From NCBI GenBank assembly GCA_033852165.1, contig JAWSUZ010000006.1:62001-126000 (forward strand): 64,000 bases of DNA, written 5' to 3'. Shown here in pieces: positions 1 through 8,023 of the stretch; position 1 is the stretch's first letter, and each line of letters begins with the position of its first letter. This stretch comes from Agarilytica sp033852165 (GTDB taxonomy: Bacteria > Pseudomonadota > Gammaproteobacteria > Pseudomonadales > Cellvibrionaceae). The notes beneath the pieces were generated by a model, which was given only the letters and a program-made list of their open reading frames with translations, made no database searches and had not been told where the DNA came from. Both the position numbers and the translations under genes were made by a program.

Positions 1-89
1 ATTAATTAATATGCACTCATAATGAGGGTATTCTATCGACTTTTAAACCGTCGCGCTCGGTTTCAAATCACTTTCAGATCGACAGCGGC

Positions 90-1415
90 TTACGCGTGAA
101 ATTTCTGCAACGCAGCCGGATCTAATACAGTCCTATCCACTTTCAGGTAGAGTAATGATTCTTCTTGGGAAAAGAACACCTCTTCAACACCAGAAATACC
201 CTCAATCTCTCGTAAATCTTCATCATCACTGTACTGCAAACAAATACTAGATAGATGCCTCGGCGGCGACATAAACGAAGCCACAACAAACCATACTGCA
301 GCTATACCAGCTGAAAAAGCAAAAACAGCCGTAATCGAATACGTTTGCATCACCCAACCTCCAATAGTACCGCCACAAAACGCACCTAAAAACTGACTGG
401 TCGAATATAAACCCATTGCCGTTCCTTTCGTGCCAGCCGGAGATATCTTGCTCACCAATGAAGGCAGCATTGCCTCCAGCAGGTTAAACGCAACGAAGAA
501 GCCAAACACTAAGAGCACCAAGGGCAATGCTACTTGAGAATAACCAACTAATAAAAACGAACAGACCGTAAGAAGCCCAACTGCACATAGAAATACAGGC
601 TTAATCTTTCGCTTCTTTTCCGCGTAAAGCATAAATGGAAGCATTACAATAAAAGCTAAACCCAACACGGGTAGGTACAGCATCCAGTGGGCATCACGAG
701 ACAGCGAAAGAGAGGTCTCTAAAACCGACGGAATACTGACAAAGCTCGCCATCAAAATGCAATGTAACGAAAAGATCCCCCAGTTTAGGCGTAACAGATG
801 GAAGTTCCGAATCGTTTTATAAACAAGAGCAGGCGTTGTTGCCACATCTCGATGCGCGGCATTAGCTTTAGGCGTCGGCACTAGAAAAATCACGATCAAT
901 ATCCCAACCGCAGATAACAGCACCGAAAGCGCAAAGATACCCGAAAGGCCGGACGCTGCGGCTAGCGCAGGCCCTAAAATCATTGCTACAGAAAACGATA
1001 AGCCAATCGATGCTCCAATTGCGGCCATCGCTTTAGTTCGGTTTTCTTCGGAGGTTAGATCCGCCACCATTGCCATGATAGTACTGGCGATTGCACCACT
1101 GCCTTGTAACGCTCTTCCGAGAATTAAGCCCTCTATGCTATTTGCCGTAGCAGCAACAAGACTGCCAACAGCAAAGATAATAAGGCCTGTAATGATCACG
1201 GGTTTACGGCCGATTACATCTGAAAACAAGCCAAGAGGTATTTGAAAACAAGCCTGAGTTAAACCGTATATCCCAAGTGCTAGCCCTAGCAACAGGGGAG
1301 TGGCGCCTTCATATTCAGCGCCATAAAGCATCAATACAGGCAAAACCATAAACAGGCCGAGCATGCGAAAAGCATATAGTAACGCGAGAGAGGTAACGGT
1401 GCGCACTTCTGACAA
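90..1415 (-). CDS. yajR: MFS transporter, YajR family
   Basis: Inner-membrane major facilitator superfamily exporter of about 441 residues with roughly twelve hydrophobic helices. The TM2-TM3 loop carries MFS motif A (GLFSDVIGRKP, near residues 62-72). The sequence follows E. coli YajR closely through RMLGLFMVLPVL, LGRALQGSGAIA and GTAMGLYSTSQFLG. The last ~60 residues are soluble and match the position of the ferredoxin-like YAM domain of YajR (GVEEVFFSQEESLLYLKVD). The frame opens with TTG at 1415 behind a GGAG box at about 8 nt; no better ATG precedes the first helix. In Pseudomonas this gene also lies beside uvrA. The substrate is unknown; YajR is treated as a proton-driven drug/metabolite efflux protein by family. 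Confidence 0.9.
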   Translation of the reverse strand: MSEVRTVTSLALLYAFRMLGLFMVLPVLMLYGAEYEGATPLLLGLALGIYGLTQACFQIPLGLFSDVIGRKPVIITGLIIFAVGSLVAATANSIEGLILGRALQGSGAIASTIMAMVADLTSEENRTKAMAAIGASIGLSFSVAMILGPALAAASGLSGIFALSVLLSAVGILIVIFLVPTPKANAAHRDVATTPALVYKTIRNFHLLRLNWGIFSLHCILMASFVSIPSVLETSLSLSRDAHWMLYLPVLGLAFIVMLPFMLYAEKKRKIKPVFLCAVGLLTVCSFLLVGYSQVALPLVLLVFGFFVAFNLLEAMLPSLVSKISPAGTKGTAMGLYSTSQFLGAFCGGTIGGWVMQTYSITAVFAFSAGIAAVWFVVASFMSPPRHLSSICLQYSDDEDLREIEGISGVEEVFFSQEESLLYLKVDRTVLDPAALQKFHA

Positions 1416-1807
1416 TGCCGATTCTCCAAGGATAAAAAACGGGTGATTTTAGCAGCCTATAAATCGAGAGAACAGAAAACCTTGAGCGTTTGAACAAATA
1501 AAATATAAGCGAGCCAAATAAGTACAATTTTCATTGCTCTAACGGCTGATTTTGCAGCAAACACCCTCGGCTCACAAAAACGACTGCTCTCGCCTCACCT
1601 ACACGTGTACAGGGTTGAATTTACTCGGAACCGCAAGATGCCTCACCCACTCTCTTCATCTTGACTGTCGATTTGCGTTACAATATGTGAACTCATCGCA
1701 GTTCGTATGTTTTTCACCCAAAACCAACCCGGCACACGCCAGCCTTTGCACGCGTGATGTATAAATTTAGGTAATGACGTGTCAAATTCTATGCAGGGTA
1801 ATAAACC
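1416..1807. other. Intergenic region, no gene recognised
   Basis: This divergent spacer of about 390 bp lies between yajR and the LuxR-type gene and should hold both promoters. No convincing -35/-10 pair, hairpin or conserved RNA was recognised. A six-codon frame (MQGNKP) starting at ATG 1791 ends at 1811 and overlaps the TTG start of the downstream gene; it is more likely chance than a leader peptide. Confidence 0.5.
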
Positions 1808-2449
1808 TTGAGCCATATCACTTTGTTTTCGAACAATGAAAGCTTTCATACGACGTTGCTGGTCAAGTTTCTTGAGACCCAACTCGAAAGTACGTGTGAT
1901 ACGCTCAACTTAGGTACTAGCCCCCCATCCCCCGTAGATATAGCGCTGGTCGACTGTTCCTATGCTCCCCTAGACTTATTAAATCGACAATTGCGTGAAT
2001 TGAGCGTCGAATCAAAGAATTATACTGCAGCATTACTCAATGCCGAACACATAGAAGACCATGAAGATTTACTCGACTGGCCATGTGTTTCAGGACTGTT
2101 CTACATCGACACCTCTGAAGATCAACTCATTCGAGGAATAAAGCAGCTACTCGACAACGACTACTGGGTCCCACGTCGCTTACTCCACCACTTTTTTGAT
2201 AAACACCGCCAAACGATCAACCGTAATGGTGTCGGTCCCATATCATCTATACAGCTGACTAATCGTGAAAAAGAAATTCTCCGCATGATTAAGGATGGCA
2301 TGAGTAATTCTGAAGTTTCCACATCCTTGGAGCTGAGCGAACACACGGTGAAAAGCCATTTGTATAACATCTACAAAAAAATTGGGGTCAGAAACCGAAT
2401 GGAAGCCAGTAATTGGGCGAGAGATCGCCAAGAATTGGACGCCCTGTAG
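1808..2449 (+). CDS. LuxR-family regulator, CsgD/VpsT-like
   Basis: A 213-residue transcription factor. The N-terminal ~130 residues are a degenerate receiver-like fold (IALVDC with Asp49, but no N-terminal acidic pair). Residues ~148-206 form a LuxR/FixJ helix-turn-helix (LTNREKEILRMIKDGMSN, then EHTVKSHLYNIYKKIGV). The motif W120-V-P-R123 sits where VpsT and CsgD relatives carry the W[F/L/M][T/S]R signature, which binds cyclic-di-GMP in VpsT; here position three is Pro, so ligand binding is uncertain. Translation appears to start at TTG 1808; no in-frame ATG precedes the conserved region. It is encoded alone between yajR and uvrA with no matrix or curli genes nearby, so its targets cannot be inferred. 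Confidence 0.8.
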   Translation: MSHITLFSNNESFHTTLLVKFLETQLESTCDTLNLGTSPPSPVDIALVDCSYAPLDLLNRQLRELSVESKNYTAALLNAEHIEDHEDLLDWPCVSGLFYIDTSEDQLIRGIKQLLDNDYWVPRRLLHHFFDKHRQTINRNGVGPISSIQLTNREKEILRMIKDGMSNSEVSTSLELSEHTVKSHLYNIYKKIGVRNRMEASNWARDRQELDAL

Positions 2450-2536
2450 CAAAATCTGGACACTTTAACTTTTGCAATAATTTTTTCGCTTAAAACCCCG
2501 TATACTAGTCCGTTTTCTGAGCCTTAGGTCAAATCT

Positions 2537-5365
2537 GTGGAAAACATCGTTGTACGCGGCGCACGCACGCATAATCTCAAAAATATTGATGTCGAAATCC
2601 CTCGTGACAAATTAGTGGTCATTACGGGGTTGTCTGGTTCCGGCAAATCGTCATTGGCTTTTGACACACTCTATGCGGAGGGCCAACGACGCTATGTCGA
2701 ATCGCTTTCAACATATGCTCGTCAATTTTTATCAATGATGGAAAAACCTGACATTGATCATATTGAAGGCCTAAGCCCAGCCATCTCCATCGAACAAAAG
2801 TCCACATCACACAACCCTCGCTCCACGGTCGGCACAGTTACAGAAATATATGATTACCTCAGGCTGCTATTTGCTCGTATAGGCGAACCTCGCTGCCCCG
2901 CTCATGACGAACCATTATCCGCCCAAACAATAAGTGAAATGGTCGATGTCGTAATCGCTTTACCAAAAGATTCGAAAACCATGCTGTTGGCGCCAGTCAT
3001 TCGTGAACGAAAAGGCGAACATCTCCATGTGTTTGAATCATTGAGGCGCGATGGTTTCATCCGAGCTCGCATCGATGGAATTGTGGTCGATTTAGATGAA
3101 ACTCCAGAACTAGACAAGAAGAAAAAACATACGATTGAAGTTATCGTCGATCGATTTAAAGTCCGTGACGATATCAGTACGCGCTTAGCCGAGTCTTTTG
3201 AAACCGCCATCCAACTTTCTGGCGGCATTGCTATTATCGCCGATATGGACGGCAAAAAAGACGACCATATTTTTTCTTCCAAACACTCCTGCCCGGTCTG
3301 TGATTATTCATTGGCAGAACTGGAACCACGATTATTTTCATTTAACAACCCGGCAGGTGCCTGCCCAACCTGTGATGGCCTGGGCGTAAAACAATTTTTT
3401 TCCGAAGACAAGATCGTGCAATACCCTGAATCGTCCCTGTCAGAAGGCGCTATTCGCGGGTGGGACCGACGCAATCTATATTATTTTCACATGCTGAAAT
3501 CACTTGGCCTTCATTACGGATTTGACATTGATAAGCCCTGGAATAAATTAGCCAAAAAATACAAAAGTATTATTTTACAAGGCTCAAAAGACGAAACCAT
3601 CGACTTTAGCTATGTCAATGATCGCGGCGATACTTACCAACGCAACCACACCTTTGAAGGCGTTATTCCTAATATGAAACGCCGGTTTCACGATACCGAA
3701 TCGGCCTCTGTACGCGAAGAGCTTGGCAAATTTTTATCCACGATGGAATGCACAGAATGTGGCGGCAGCCGACTATGCTCTCAGGCTCGACATGTATTTA
3801 TTCAAGATAAAAATCTAGCGGCAATTACGGAGATGCCAGTAGGAGACGCCTACACTTACTTTAAAAAATTGAAATTCACTGGCGCAAAAAGAAAAATTGC
3901 CGATAAAATTTTAAAAGAAATTGGCGACCGCTGTAGCTTCCTGATCGATGTGGGGCTGAATTATCTAACGCTAAACCGAAGTGCAAACACCTTATCAGGA
4001 GGAGAAGCGCAGCGTATCCGCTTAGCCAGTCAAATCGGCGCTGGCCTGGTGGGAGTCATGTACATTCTCGATGAACCCTCCATAGGACTGCACCAGCGGG
4101 ACAATGACAGATTACTTAATACTCTTTCGCACTTACGGGATTTAGGTAACACCGTTATCGTCGTTGAACATGATGAAGAGGCGATTCGCGCCGCCGACTA
4201 TATTATTGATGTTGGCCCTGGCGCAGGAACCCATGGTGGAGAAATTATTGCTCAGGGACAATTTGAGGACATTATAAAAGCGAAAAGATCATTAACCGGC
4301 GATTATTTATCTGGCAGAAAAAAAATTGAAATTCCCAAAAAGCGTCATGAGTTTAACCGAGCAAAATGTTTAACATTGACTGGCGCTACTGGTAACAATC
4401 TACAATCCGCTACCCTCACCATTCCTTGCGGACTTATGACTTGTGTAACAGGCGTTTCAGGCTCGGGAAAATCAACGCTCATCAATGGCACTCTCTACCC
4501 GCTTGCAGCAACACATTTAAACGGCGCCACTACACTTACGCCTCAAGCGCATGAATCGGTAGAAGGGCTGGATAACTTTGATAAATGCGTTGATATAGAC
4601 CAAAGCCCAATTGGTCGTACACCCCGCTCTAACCCGGCTACCTATACGGGTATTTTCACCCCAATGCGTGAACTTTTTTCAGGCACTCAAGAAGCAAGAT
4701 CTCGCGGCTACAAGCCTGGCCGGTTTAGTTTTAATGTTAAGGGCGGGCGCTGTGAAGCCTGCCAGGGAGATGGCGTGGTGAAAGTAGAAATGCACTTTTT
4801 ACCCGATGTCTATGTGCCTTGTGATGTCTGTCATAAAAAACGCTACAACCGAGAAACACTCGAAATCAAATACAAAGGCAAAAGTATCCATGAATGTTTA
4901 GATATGACAGTTGAAGATGCCCGTGTATTTTTTGATGCGGTCCCCAGTATTTCGAAAAAACTGCAAACGCTTATGGATGTAGGCCTTTCCTATATCAAGC
5001 TTGGACAAGCAGCCACCACCCTTTCAGGTGGAGAAGCCCAACGAGTCAAACTATCCAAAGAGCTTTCGAAACGAGATACGGGTAAAACTCTGTACATATT
5101 GGACGAACCCACAACCGGTTTACATTTTCACGACATTCAACAATTACTGAATGTACTTCACCGACTTCGTGACCATGGAAACACCATTGTCGTGATTGAA
5201 CATAATTTGGATGTTGTAAAAACAGCGGACTGGGTAATTGATCTAGGGCCGGAGGGCGGAAGTGGCGGAGGAGAAATTATTGCCGAAGGAACTCCGGAGG
5301 ATATTTGTAAGGTGAAGCGTTCCCACACGGGCCGCTTTTTAAAACCAATGCTAGCGACCAAATAG
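2537..5365 (+). CDS. uvrA: Excinuclease ABC subunit A
   Basis: DNA-damage recognition ATPase of nucleotide excision repair; it works with UvrB and UvrC in the cytoplasm. At 942 residues it is full length. It has two ABC ATPase modules, with Walker A motifs GLSGSGKS (31-38) and GVSGSGKS (about 639-646). Signature motifs LSGGEAQRIRLA and LSGGEAQRVKLS are each followed by a Walker B ILDEP. Zinc-finger cysteine pairs (CPVC from about residue 252, then CPTC; later CEAC and CDVC) are intact. Translation starts at GTG 2537 (MENIVVRGARTHNLKN), the conserved N-terminus. A -10-like TATACT lies about 35 nt upstream, but no LexA operator of the CTG-N10-CAG form was found, so SOS control is not visible here. 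Confidence 0.98.
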   Translation: MENIVVRGARTHNLKNIDVEIPRDKLVVITGLSGSGKSSLAFDTLYAEGQRRYVESLSTYARQFLSMMEKPDIDHIEGLSPAISIEQKSTSHNPRSTVGTVTEIYDYLRLLFARIGEPRCPAHDEPLSAQTISEMVDVVIALPKDSKTMLLAPVIRERKGEHLHVFESLRRDGFIRARIDGIVVDLDETPELDKKKKHTIEVIVDRFKVRDDISTRLAESFETAIQLSGGIAIIADMDGKKDDHIFSSKHSCPVCDYSLAELEPRLFSFNNPAGACPTCDGLGVKQFFSEDKIVQYPESSLSEGAIRGWDRRNLYYFHMLKSLGLHYGFDIDKPWNKLAKKYKSIILQGSKDETIDFSYVNDRGDTYQRNHTFEGVIPNMKRRFHDTESASVREELGKFLSTMECTECGGSRLCSQARHVFIQDKNLAAITEMPVGDAYTYFKKLKFTGAKRKIADKILKEIGDRCSFLIDVGLNYLTLNRSANTLSGGEAQRIRLASQIGAGLVGVMYILDEPSIGLHQRDNDRLLNTLSHLRDLGNTVIVVEHDEEAIRAADYIIDVGPGAGTHGGEIIAQGQFEDIIKAKRSLTGDYLSGRKKIEIPKKRHEFNRAKCLTLTGATGNNLQSATLTIPCGLMTCVTGVSGSGKSTLINGTLYPLAATHLNGATTLTPQAHESVEGLDNFDKCVDIDQSPIGRTPRSNPATYTGIFTPMRELFSGTQEARSRGYKPGRFSFNVKGGRCEACQGDGVVKVEMHFLPDVYVPCDVCHKKRYNRETLEIKYKGKSIHECLDMTVEDARVFFDAVPSISKKLQTLMDVGLSYIKLGQAATTLSGGEAQRVKLSKELSKRDTGKTLYILDEPTTGLHFHDIQQLLNVLHRLRDHGNTIVVIEHNLDVVKTADWVIDLGPEGGSGGGEIIAEGTPEDICKVKRSHTGRFLKPMLATK

Positions 5366-5371
5366 ACTCTC

Positions 5372-5689
5372 TTAAACGAGCTTAAACTGACATTCACCAG
5401 GCGCGTCATTGTCGTTTGACATTGGCGTGTCAAACCCCGAAAGCTTAATAAAAGCACGCTTCATTGTGCTATCAGTAATTTCTATTTCAGTTGAAACTGT
5501 ATTTTTATCTATGCACGAGGTTAATGATCCGCTCGCAGACAATTCTAAATACGAAGCAGCAAGTTTAGAGGAATGACTAAAATAAACGAAGCCCAGTACC
5601 AGAAGGAAAAATAGGGACGCAGAAAAGGCAAGGTGTTTGTATTCTTGAAAATATGAAGATCGTGTTATTTTTATATAGATCTTTTGCAT
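5372..5689 (-). CDS. Hypothetical single-pass membrane protein
   Basis: A 105-residue protein I do not recognise. After a short basic N-terminus there is one strong hydrophobic segment (residues ~22-39, FSASLFFLLVLGFVYF). A ~65-residue tail follows, with two cysteines and alternating Ser/Thr-rich stretches, which would face the periplasm if the segment is a signal anchor. The gene converges on uvrA with only 6 nt between stops. No clear ribosome binding site is visible before ATG 5689, which lowers confidence, but the coherent topology argues for a real small gene. Confidence 0.5.
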   Translation of the reverse strand: MQKIYIKITRSSYFQEYKHLAFSASLFFLLVLGFVYFSHSSKLAASYLELSASGSLTSCIDKNTVSTEIEITDSTMKRAFIKLSGFDTPMSNDNDAPGECQFKLV

Positions 5690-5958
5690 GTAACGACTGC
5701 CCTCGGTTTCAGGACTGGATTTTAAAAGAATTGTAGTAAAACCTCATATATACAATTCACATTGAGCAAAGTTTTTGCCAATTAAATGCAAAAATATGAA
5801 CTACTGCACACTTCTAGCGCGCTAAGCTCCCGGCGAAATACTCAAATCTAAAGCCCTTGTCGCTTTTATCGTTTTTATTTGGGGGACTCTCGGCGCCAAC
5901 TCCTCTGCAGTTATTTCCGCTGGCGCCGAATATTCAAATGATTGAACAATTAAAACGA

Positions 5959-6405
5959 TTAAATCGCTCGCACTAACAAAGTCATCTCTTCGTAGGACTC
6001 TACAATTACTCGCTCACCGTCAGTAAGGGCTGCGCTCGAACGGTACTCCCATAAGGTATCTCCAATCTGCATTTTTCCACCTATTTCACCATGACTTTTG
6101 ACCACAACTCCTGTTTTCCCCCTGAGACTTTCCATTTTTTCATTGACGACAGGGCTGCCCTCTCGGTCATCATTAAAGTGCTTAAAATACTTCCAGTACG
6201 CCAGTGAAAAGATCACGGATAAAATAGCAAATACAATTAATTGCGTTTGCCACTCCAACCCCAACCAGCTCACAAGACTGGTTACAATAGAAGACAACGC
6301 TACTCCCAGTAAAAAGCCTCCAGCACCTAACGTTTCAATAGCAAAAAGTATCATCCCTAAAATTAACCAGTGCCAAGGCGTTAGTATCATTATTGAATCC
6401 ATCAT
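5959..6405 (-). CDS. NfeD family membrane protein
   Basis: Short NfeD-type protein (148 residues). Two or three transmembrane helices occupy residues ~8-70 (WHWLILGMILFAIETLG onward). A C-terminal OB-fold-like soluble domain follows (ESLRGKTGVVVKSHGEIGGKM ... GERVIVESYEEMTLLV). Short NfeD proteins are typically encoded beside an SPFH/stomatin protein and are thought to help it organise membrane microdomains. That is the arrangement here: the SPFH gene is immediately upstream with a 20-nt gap, so the two are probably co-transcribed. The start at 6405 follows AAGG at 7 nt. Confidence 0.88.
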   Translation of the reverse strand: MMDSIMILTPWHWLILGMILFAIETLGAGGFLLGVALSSIVTSLVSWLGLEWQTQLIVFAILSVIFSLAYWKYFKHFNDDREGSPVVNEKMESLRGKTGVVVKSHGEIGGKMQIGDTLWEYRSSAALTDGERVIVESYEEMTLLVRAI

Positions 6406-6425
6406 ATCTTTACCTTAATTTATGA

Positions 6426-7337
6426 TTATGATTTTACGGTATCGAGTAAATCTTTAATTCCCGCTACAGAACCAATCACACTCGACGCTTCTAGCGGCAT
6501 CATGATCACTTTGCTATTTTCAGCCGAAGCTATTTGACCTAAGGCTTCTACGTATTTTTGCGCAATAAAGTAATTAATCGCTCGAGGATCCCCCTCAGAG
6601 ATCGCCTTACTCACTACCTGTGTCGCTTTCGCTTCTGCTATCGCTTGGCGCTCTCGAGCTTCTGACTCCAAAAATGCCGCTTGACGCTCACCCTCAGCCT
6701 TTAAGACCTGAGCCTGCTTGGCGCCTTCAGCAACCTTAATGGAGGATTCTCTCTCGCCTTCTGCACGTAATATTTGTGCGCGTTTTTCACGCTCAGCTTT
6801 CATTTGCTCAGCCATTGAAGCGACCAAGTCACGCGGCGGCGTAATATCTTTAATCTCAATTCGGGTTACTTTTACCCCCCATGGGTTTGTGGCTTCATCC
6901 ACTTTCAATAATAAGGACGTATTGATCTCATCGCGATTGGATAACATTTGATCCAACTCCATGGAGCCCAATACTGCACGAATATTAGTCATTACCAAAT
7001 TATGCATCGCACGAGGCAGGTCATTCACCTCGTATGAGGCTTTAATACTGTCCACAATTTGGAAAAAACAGACCGCATCGGTTGTCACCATCGCATTGTC
7101 AGCGCTAATTACCTCTTGAGGCTCTATGTCCAAAACTTGCTCCATCATGTTTTGTTTTCGTCCAACGCGGTCAATAAATGGAAGCAACAAGCCCAAGCCT
7201 GGGGAAAGTGTTTTTGTGTAGCGCCCAAAACGTTCTACCAAGTATTCATGCCCCTGAGGCACCTGCCGTAAACCTTTGGCCACGATTACCATTGCCAGAA
7301 CAACAATACCGATTACAAATACTTCAAAGCTAGTCAT
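6426..7337 (-). CDS. SPFH/stomatin-like protein (paraslipin, QmcA-like)
   Basis: Membrane-anchored band-7 (SPFH) protein of 303 residues. It has an N-terminal anchor (FEVFVIGIVVLAMVIVAKG) and then the SPFH core (VPQGHEYLVERFGRYTKTL ... PFIDRVGRK). A long charged, alanine-rich coiled coil follows (EREKRAQILRAEGERESS ... EARERQAIAEAK), with a conserved tail GLGQIASAENSKVIMMP-like. Relatives oligomerise into membrane-bound cages and are linked to protease regulation or lipid microdomains. The frame is open upstream to 7412, but ATG 7337 (MTSFEVFVIG) has AAGGAA at a good distance and gives the family N-terminus. It forms a pair with the downstream nfeD-type gene. Confidence 0.92.
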   Translation of the reverse strand: MTSFEVFVIGIVVLAMVIVAKGLRQVPQGHEYLVERFGRYTKTLSPGLGLLLPFIDRVGRKQNMMEQVLDIEPQEVISADNAMVTTDAVCFFQIVDSIKASYEVNDLPRAMHNLVMTNIRAVLGSMELDQMLSNRDEINTSLLLKVDEATNPWGVKVTRIEIKDITPPRDLVASMAEQMKAEREKRAQILRAEGERESSIKVAEGAKQAQVLKAEGERQAAFLESEARERQAIAEAKATQVVSKAISEGDPRAINYFIAQKYVEALGQIASAENSKVIMMPLEASSVIGSVAGIKDLLDTVKS

Positions 7338-7482
7338 AGCGATAATTCCTTTCCAAATAATGAAGTGAAAATATGCACAATTACGTGCAAACAGACGAAA
7401 ACATAACCTCAACTTGCAGTTACGTCAACAATTAGCCATCATTACAACCAAACGTACTCATATAAAGACGCCCAACCAAGCT

Positions 7483-7758
7483 ATGGCAAACGTATATCAA
7501 GACCCAGCAATGAAACAAACTTTAGCGCGCATAGTACGTTCAAATATGGATCTATCTGGCAATACCTACAGGAGCCTCAGCCAAATACTCAGTGAAAGAT
7601 ATGGCATTGAACATAACCCCGATACACTTAGAAATAAAGTCAGCACTGGAGCTCTAGGAGCCCAGATGTTTCTTTTTATGATGATGGCTATGGACGCAGA
7701 ATCTTTAGCTATCGAGCAAGTAAAAAATATCTACCAAAAAATCAAGAATGACCATTAA
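7483..7758 (+). CDS. Small DUF6471-like protein
   Basis: A predicted 91-residue protein from ATG 7483; the frame is open from 7414. The central part (LARIVRSNMDLSGNTYRSLSQ, then ILSERYGIEHNPDTLRNKVS) resembles DUF6471 proteins, small helical proteins with an HTH-like look and a conserved LRNK segment. Assignment is from pattern memory only. The gene is divergent from the SPFH-nfeD pair and shares a ~145-nt spacer with it. The ribosome binding site is weak. A hairpin lies ~110 nt downstream. No function is known. Confidence 0.6.
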   Translation: MANVYQDPAMKQTLARIVRSNMDLSGNTYRSLSQILSERYGIEHNPDTLRNKVSTGALGAQMFLFMMMAMDAESLAIEQVKNIYQKIKNDH

Positions 7759-7866
7759 TTGGTGTTGAATGTTTTAAGTCGGCTTATATGTTGTTTTACA
7801 GGCCAAAATACCCTCCAAGCACTGCTTTTCCAACTAAATACATTTACTATCCCAGTCTGGGGGAAG

Positions 7867-7897
7867 GCGTTTTAACTTCACATTAAAACGCTTGTTT
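7867..7897 (+). terminator. Probable terminator after the DUF6471-like gene
   Basis: Perfect 9-bp inverted repeat (GCGTTTTAA at 7867-7875, TTAAAACGC at 7883-7891) with a 7-nt loop, followed by TTGTTTG. The stem is AT-rich and the T-tract imperfect, so termination would be moderate. Confidence 0.45.
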
Positions 7898-8023
7898 GAA
7901 TCCAAAGGTAAATAAAGAGGCATCTCATGTGAAACAAATGATGTGCACGCCTATTGTTTTATTTCATATTAACGACCCCCCTACCTACATATACTTAACA
8001 TAATAAGCTCGAGGGATTATAAG

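Noticed and set aside
2450..2536. LexA operator before uvrA
   Set aside because: No CTG-N10-CAG palindrome is present; only a -10-like TATACT was found.
5890..5927. CGGCGCCA/TGGCGCCG inverted repeat upstream-left of the small membrane protein gene
   Set aside because: The arms are ~25 nt apart with no T-tract; there is no known element to match, so it was left unannotated.
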